18,031 nt of DNA. Origin: Methylococcaceae bacterium UBA659. GTDB taxonomy: Bacteria > Pseudomonadota > Gammaproteobacteria > Methylococcales > Methylomonadaceae. Positions 14,437 to 18,031 of this stretch are shown here, piece by piece; position 1 is the stretch's first letter, and the number at the start of each line of letters is the position of its first letter. The translations under genes and the position numbers were made by a program. The stretch spans positions 1-18,031 of the forward strand of contig DBNZ01000101.1 in the NCBI GenBank assembly GCA_002299495.1, read 5' to 3'. The notes under the pieces were generated by a model that worked only from the letters and a program-made list of their open reading frames with translations, was not told the origin of the DNA and did not search any database.

Positions 14437-16803
14437 TTACTCTTTATCTTCGTCAGCAGTCATATCGGATATTTCCTTGAGCCGGGCGATGGCCTTAGCG
14501 TTGATGCTGCCTTCCGGGTACGAGTCTTTTTCGTTCAACTCGCCGGCGGTTTCTCCGGTCAACAACTCCAAAGCCTGATTAACCTTGGTGACCGCATAAA
14601 CGGCAAACATACCGCCCTCGACCGCATCGACCACTTCTTGCTTTAACATCAGGTGACGTTTGTTGGCGGCCGGGATAATGACGCCCTGCCCCCCATTCAA
14701 TCCCCTGGCTTGGCATAATTTAAAAAAACCCTCGATTTTTTCATTGACCCCGCCAATCGCTTGCACTTCACCGTATTGGTTGATCGAACCCGTGACCGCT
14801 AAGGATTGTTTGATCGCCGTGTTGGTCAAGGCCGAAATCAGGCAACATAGCTCAGCCAACGAAGCGCTATCCCCGTCAATCAAGCTATAAGATTGCTCAA
14901 TGGCGATGCTGGCGGATATGGCTAAGGGGAATTGCCGGGCGTAAAAATGGCCGAGATAGCCGGTTAGAATCATTACCCCTTTAGAATGGATGGATTGCCC
15001 CAACTCGGCCTCCCGCTCAATGTCGATGATGCCCCGAGACCCGGGCGACACCGTAGTGGTGATCCGCGCCGGGGCGCCAAAACTGCTACCACCGACCTCC
15101 ATAATGGTCAGGCCGTTGATTTTGCCCACCGCCTCTCCCTCGGTATCAATCAAAATGGTGCCATCCAACATATCGTCGAGAAGGTTTTGCGGCAAACGCC
15201 CGTTGCGGTATTCCCTAGCAGATAACGCCTGATTGATATGGGGGCGGTCGATTTGACCGTCGCCTTGTTGTTGGCAAAATAAATGGGCCTCACCGACCAG
15301 TTCCAACACATCATTGATACGGCCAGAAAATTGGTTTTGGTTTTCCGCCAACCGACAACTGTATTCAACCAGAACCTCCAAGGCCGCACGGGTCAGAGGC
15401 TTAGCACCCAAGTTATTGGCCTGCGCCCTCATCAATTGCACAAATTGCCGTGTGTTCGCTGCGTTGCGGGTAATAAAATCATCGAAATCGGCCAAAATCT
15501 TAAACATTTCGTTGAACTCGCTATCCAGCTCCTCCAGCAAATAATAAATTTCCGGCGACCCCACCAAAATCACCTTGACGTTCAAGGGGATTACTTCCGG
15601 CTTAAGGGTGACGGTGTTGATGCCAAATTCCGAATACGGCGCTTCAATTTCAATAAAACCCGCTTTTAAGGCGCGTTTTAACCCTTCCCAAACAAAGGGA
15701 TAGCTGAGTAATTTTTCGGCGTCTAGGATCAGGTATCCGCCATTGGCCTTATGCAAGGAACCGGCGCAAATCCGGCGGTAATTGGTCACCAAGGCGCCTT
15801 GGTCATTGATGTATTCGATCCGTCCAAACAGGTTTTGATAAGTCGGATGCGCCTCATAAATAACCGGCGCCCCGTTTTCTGGATGGTTATCGACCAAAAT
15901 ATTGGGCGCATAGTGTTCAGCTAACAGTGTTTTCTTGTTGCTTAAACTCTGGTTTTCGCCTGGCATTAAATCATCGCTGATGACGCCGATGAGATGGCGT
16001 TGAATGGATTCCAGGTAAGTGACTGCATCATCAACGGCTTGATAATGCAGGTTCAGTTCCGTAAATAAAGGTTCGATAGCTTGGTTAATGGTGTCGTTAT
16101 CTAAGTGCCGGATCTTTTCAGCCGTAGCCCTGCGCCATTGCGGCAATTCCAACAACAATTCCCCTAGGAACTCCTCCAGCCGTTCCACATGCTGGTGGAA
16201 TATTTCCCGCTCAGTTTGGGCTAATCCGGCAAATTCCTCATCGGTCACCACTTTGTTATTATGGATGGGGGCAAAAGTGATGTTTTCATTTTCTCGAAAC
16301 AACGCGACGTTCAGGCTTTGCGCCCGGTTGTCGACCAAATCCAGCGCGTTGTTATACGCTTGGTTAAACTGTCGCTCTATGGCGTTCTTTTTTTGCTGGT
16401 ACATCGGGCTTTCAAAAACGGCCGGAAACATGGCCAAAAGATTTTCTAATAATTGATCTATGGCCTTACCGAAATCGCGGCCTTGTCCTGTCGGCAAGGC
16501 AATGGCCATGGGTTCGCGGGGATTGGCAAAATTATCCACATAGGCATAAGAAGGCGGCGAAGGCAATATTTTTGCCAACCCATCCAAGTAATTCGATATC
16601 ATCGATAAACGGCCCAACCCCGGTTCACCCATGACAAAAATGTTGTAGCCAAAATTGGGCATTGAAACCCCAAATTCCAGGGCTGACCGGGCTCTTAGTT
16701 GTCCTAATATCGTGCGTGGCACAATTTCTAAGTCTTTAAATTCATAGTCGGAAAGATCAGCCTTATACTTTAAGGCGTCTACCGGCAATTTATGTTGCTG
16801 CAT
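14437..16803 (-). CDS. Lon-like ATP-dependent protease (S16 family, AsrA/YcbZ type)
   Basis: AAA-type protein with a C-terminal Lon (S16) protease domain, related to Pseudomonas AsrA and E. coli YcbZ. Members degrade proteins in the cytoplasm; AsrA is tied to the heat-shock and aminoglycoside stress response. Walker A is GEPGLGRLS (62-70 from the TTG at 16812; subtract three for the ATG), with Arg in the usual Lys position as in AsrA. Residues about 115-300 form a helical insert, and Walker B is LILDAE (361-366). The catalytic dyad is Ser649 (DGDSAS) and Lys692 (GGVNEKIEGF), 43 apart as in classical Lon. The start at ATG 16803 (788 residues) is preferred; TTG at 16812 is possible. Convergent with selO, divergent from pncC. 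Confidence 0.92.
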   Translation of the reverse strand: MQQHKLPVDALKYKADLSDYEFKDLEIVPRTILGQLRARSALEFGVSMPNFGYNIFVMGEPGLGRLSMISNYLDGLAKILPSPPSYAYVDNFANPREPMAIALPTGQGRDFGKAIDQLLENLLAMFPAVFESPMYQQKKNAIERQFNQAYNNALDLVDNRAQSLNVALFRENENITFAPIHNNKVVTDEEFAGLAQTEREIFHQHVERLEEFLGELLLELPQWRRATAEKIRHLDNDTINQAIEPLFTELNLHYQAVDDAVTYLESIQRHLIGVISDDLMPGENQSLSNKKTLLAEHYAPNILVDNHPENGAPVIYEAHPTYQNLFGRIEYINDQGALVTNYRRICAGSLHKANGGYLILDAEKLLSYPFVWEGLKRALKAGFIEIEAPYSEFGINTVTLKPEVIPLNVKVILVGSPEIYYLLEELDSEFNEMFKILADFDDFITRNAANTRQFVQLMRAQANNLGAKPLTRAALEVLVEYSCRLAENQNQFSGRINDVLELVGEAHLFCQQQGDGQIDRPHINQALSAREYRNGRLPQNLLDDMLDGTILIDTEGEAVGKINGLTIMEVGGSSFGAPARITTTVSPGSRGIIDIEREAELGQSIHSKGVMILTGYLGHFYARQFPLAISASIAIEQSYSLIDGDSASLAELCCLISALTNTAIKQSLAVTGSINQYGEVQAIGGVNEKIEGFFKLCQARGLNGGQGVIIPAANKRHLMLKQEVVDAVEGGMFAVYAVTKVNQALELLTGETAGELNEKDSYPEGSINAKAIARLKEISDMTADEDKE

Positions 16804-16825
16804 TGAAGTCAAGTCGGCTTCCCAA

Positions 16826-16850
16826 AAAAATGGGGGAGTTTACCATTTTT
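16826..16850. promoter_or_regulatory. AT-rich palindrome between the protease and pncC genes
   Basis: AAAAATGG (16826-16833) and CCATTTTT (16843-16850) are perfect reverse complements with a 9-base centre. The element lies 22 bases before the protease ATG and 34 before the pncC TTG. On the minus strand the right arm extends into a run of seven T, so it resembles a terminator or attenuator in the protease leader. It could equally be an operator. Confidence 0.45.
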
Positions 16851-16884
16851 ACCAAAACCGGCTGAAACTACCTGGGGGGATAAA

Positions 16885-17388
16885 TTGAGTACGGAAACGT
16901 TATACGGCTTGGCCGAAAAATTAGGCCAGCGCATGTTGGCAAAAGGCCAACGATTGGCCACCGCCGAATCGTGCACGGGGGGGTTGATAGCTAAGACCAT
17001 CACCGATGTTCCGGGCAGTTCCGCTTGGTTCGACCGCGGTTTTATCAGTTACGGCAATAAAGCGAAGCAAGAAATGCTGGGGGTTAACGCACAAACGTTA
17101 GCCCAATTTGGCGCTGTCAGTGCACACACCGCACAGGAGATGGCGGCGGGTGCCTTACAGCACAGCGATGCGGATTTTGCCGTAGCCGTCACCGGGATTG
17201 CAGGGCCAGAGGGCGACGGCAGTGAACATCCGGTAGGCACGGTGTTTATTGCTTGGCGGCTGAAAGACGGCGAAGCAAAGGTGGTTAAAAAGCAATTTTC
17301 TGGTGGCCGCCAAGAGATAAGAGCTGAAACCGTGAAAATTGCTTTACTAGGATGTTTAGGAATGGGCTGGTGGCAAAAAATTAAATAA
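16885..17388 (+). CDS. pncC: Nicotinamide-nucleotide amidohydrolase PncC (CinA C-terminal domain protein)
   Basis: Stand-alone CinA C-terminal domain enzyme that deamidates nicotinamide mononucleotide to nicotinate mononucleotide, recycling the NMN left by NAD-dependent DNA ligase. Its 167 residues match E. coli PncC (165) from end to end, so it is not a fragment of the longer CinA. Motifs are AESCTGG (27-33), GSSAWFDRGFISYGNKAK (44-61), LAQFGAVS (72-79) and TGIAGPEGDGSEHPVGT. The TTG start aligns with the E. coli start and has a G-rich GGGGGGA four bases upstream; no ATG gives a full-length N-terminus. Divergent from the protease gene. In many proteobacteria it sits beside recA, but not here. 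Confidence 0.94.
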   Translation: MSTETLYGLAEKLGQRMLAKGQRLATAESCTGGLIAKTITDVPGSSAWFDRGFISYGNKAKQEMLGVNAQTLAQFGAVSAHTAQEMAAGALQHSDADFAVAVTGIAGPEGDGSEHPVGTVFIAWRLKDGEAKVVKKQFSGGRQEIRAETVKIALLGCLGMGWWQKIK

Positions 17389-17394
17389 TGCGGC

Positions 17395-17490
17395 GGGCAT
17401 CGTCATTCCGGAGGGGATTCACCTCAGGCTATCCTGCCCGATGCCCTGCGGGTTAATGCACATCTGTTCCAGACAGGTTTGTGCCGGAAT
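17395..17490. repeat. Repeat-like stretch with nested inverted arms after pncC
   Basis: Two interleaved inverted pairs are visible: GGGCATCG (17395-17402) with CGATGCCC (17439-17446), and ATTCCGG (17405-17411) with CCGGAAT (17484-17490). CGTCATTCCGG at one end and CCGGAATCTAG at the other recall the common dispersed repeats with GTCATTCC...GGAATCCAG ends. No T-tract follows, so it is not an intrinsic terminator. There is no gene in 17389-17600. Confidence 0.5.
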
Positions 17491-17580
17491 CTAGTTGACA
17501 GGGATACCGCATTGCACAGCGTGGTTTAAAACTCACCCACTACCAGAAATGGATGGTTAGATTGCTTAAATAAACTCACT

Positions 17581-17603
17581 AAAAACATGATAGCCCACTA
17601 TCA
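17581..17603 (-). terminator. Intrinsic terminator of the small minus-strand gene
   Basis: On the minus strand TGATAG pairs with CTATCA around a TGGG loop, followed by TGTTTTT. The first three bases of the stem are the stop codon of the small gene at 17601-17816, so the hairpin starts inside the coding end. Compact and well placed. Confidence 0.75.
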
Positions 17604-17816
17604 AAACCCAAATTCAGATTCATCAAAATCCTCAAATTGTTCCCTCAAGCGTTTCTTTTCCCAGTAAATTTCAATTTTACGGCGGGCATCTCGTTTGATA
17701 GTTTCATTTTCCAAGCTTTCGGTCAGGGGAACAATCTCACCCGCATCGAAAATATCATCATCATGATCGGGTTCAGCCGGGTTTTTGGTATTCGATTTGG
17801 CACTGGCTTTAGTCAT
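17601..17816 (-). CDS. Small acidic PA3496-like protein
   Basis: Seventy-one residues from the ATG at 17816, which has GAGG six bases upstream. An ATG four codons earlier lacks such a site. The N-terminal half is polar and disordered-looking (Lys/Ser/Asn, then an acidic HDDDIFDAGE stretch). The C-terminal half has a predicted helix with DARRKIEIYWEKKRLREQFEDF and an acidic tail. This resembles the small PA3496-type proteins of gammaproteobacteria, which share a RRxIExxxExxRLREQ helix and have no established function. It has no signal peptide or membrane segment. Its own terminator overlaps its stop codon. Family assignment is from memory of the motif. Confidence 0.75.
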   Translation of the reverse strand: MTKASAKSNTKNPAEPDHDDDIFDAGEIVPLTESLENETIKRDARRKIEIYWEKKRLREQFEDFDESEFGF

Positions 17817-17822
17817 AACTGA

Positions 17823-17826
17823 CCTC
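17823..17826 (-). promoter_or_regulatory. Ribosome binding site deciding the small gene's start
   Basis: GAGG on the minus strand lies six bases before the ATG at 17816-17814. It overlaps the alternative upstream ATG and therefore favours the shorter, 71-residue product. Confidence 0.6.
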
Positions 17827-17828
17827 AT

Positions 17829-18031
17829 TTACTAACAACGTCATTGATTTCCTTTTGGTTTGTTGTTTGCCGGCCTTAAATGGGAAACGGGCTGCAAACT
17901 GCCCACCCAGCATGGGGCGGCCAATCATACATCCCGCTTTTTGCCATTTGTCGGCTATGGCTAGAAAAAACATTATAGGTACGGATTAAGAATTAAATCA
18001 ATTAGGTTGTTGTTTAGTCTGGATCATGATA
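17829..18031. other. Right-edge intergenic sequence
   Basis: I see no gene in these 203 bases. They should contain the promoter of the small minus-strand gene, but no convincing -35/-10 pair is evident. The last 80 bases are AT-richer and may belong to the promoter region of a gene beyond the window. Confidence 0.4.

Noticed and set aside
1..18031. Prophage, transposase, CRISPR, tRNA/rRNA or defence-island content
   Set aside because: None of the translations or non-coding stretches shows such features; the window is housekeeping genes with repeat-bearing gaps.

Overview
This window reads as ordinary chromosomal sequence from a gammaproteobacterium. The protein families and gene order point that way: a bioB-bioF-bioH-bioC-bioD operon divergent from a comF-type phosphoribosyltransferase gene (an arrangement known from Pseudomonas and relatives), an outer-membrane TamA/TamB pair, an AsrA-type Lon-like protease, a stand-alone PncC/CinA-type amidohydrolase and a PA3496-like small protein. 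A placement among methylotrophic gammaproteobacteria (Methylococcales) is only a guess from the overall feel of the proteins. Base composition looks even, with no island-like shift.

Layout: 1-216 holds no gene I can support. 217-4585 (minus) is a tightly coupled biotin operon transcribed bioB, bioF, bioH, bioC, bioD. It covers pimeloyl-ACP priming (BioC, BioH) and three of the four ring-assembly steps (BioF, BioD, BioB); bioA is not in the window. comF (plus) diverges from bioB. A 513-base non-coding stretch with repeats follows, then a single cold-shock gene (plus) with a long leader and a strong terminator. tamA and tamB (plus) form a two-gene operon for outer-membrane and envelope assembly, followed by a repeat-rich gap. 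selO (plus) and a Lon-family AAA protease gene (minus) converge on a palindromic repeat. The protease gene diverges from pncC (plus) across an 81-base gap holding an AT-rich palindrome. The right end has a repeat-like stretch, then a small PA3496-like gene (minus) with its own terminator.

How the genes work together: the biotin genes form one pathway and the tam genes one complex. The others (cold shock, SelO AMPylation, stress protease, pyridine-nucleotide salvage) are single housekeeping or stress genes with no evident shared pathway. I found no mobile element with a transposase, no CRISPR array, no RNA gene, and no convincing undescribed multi-gene system. The points most worth a second look are the small-scale ones: a dispersed REP-like palindrome present twice in opposite orientation, the ambiguous or possibly frameshifted tamA start, several TTG starts, the palindrome between the protease and pncC genes, and repeat-packed intergenic regions.
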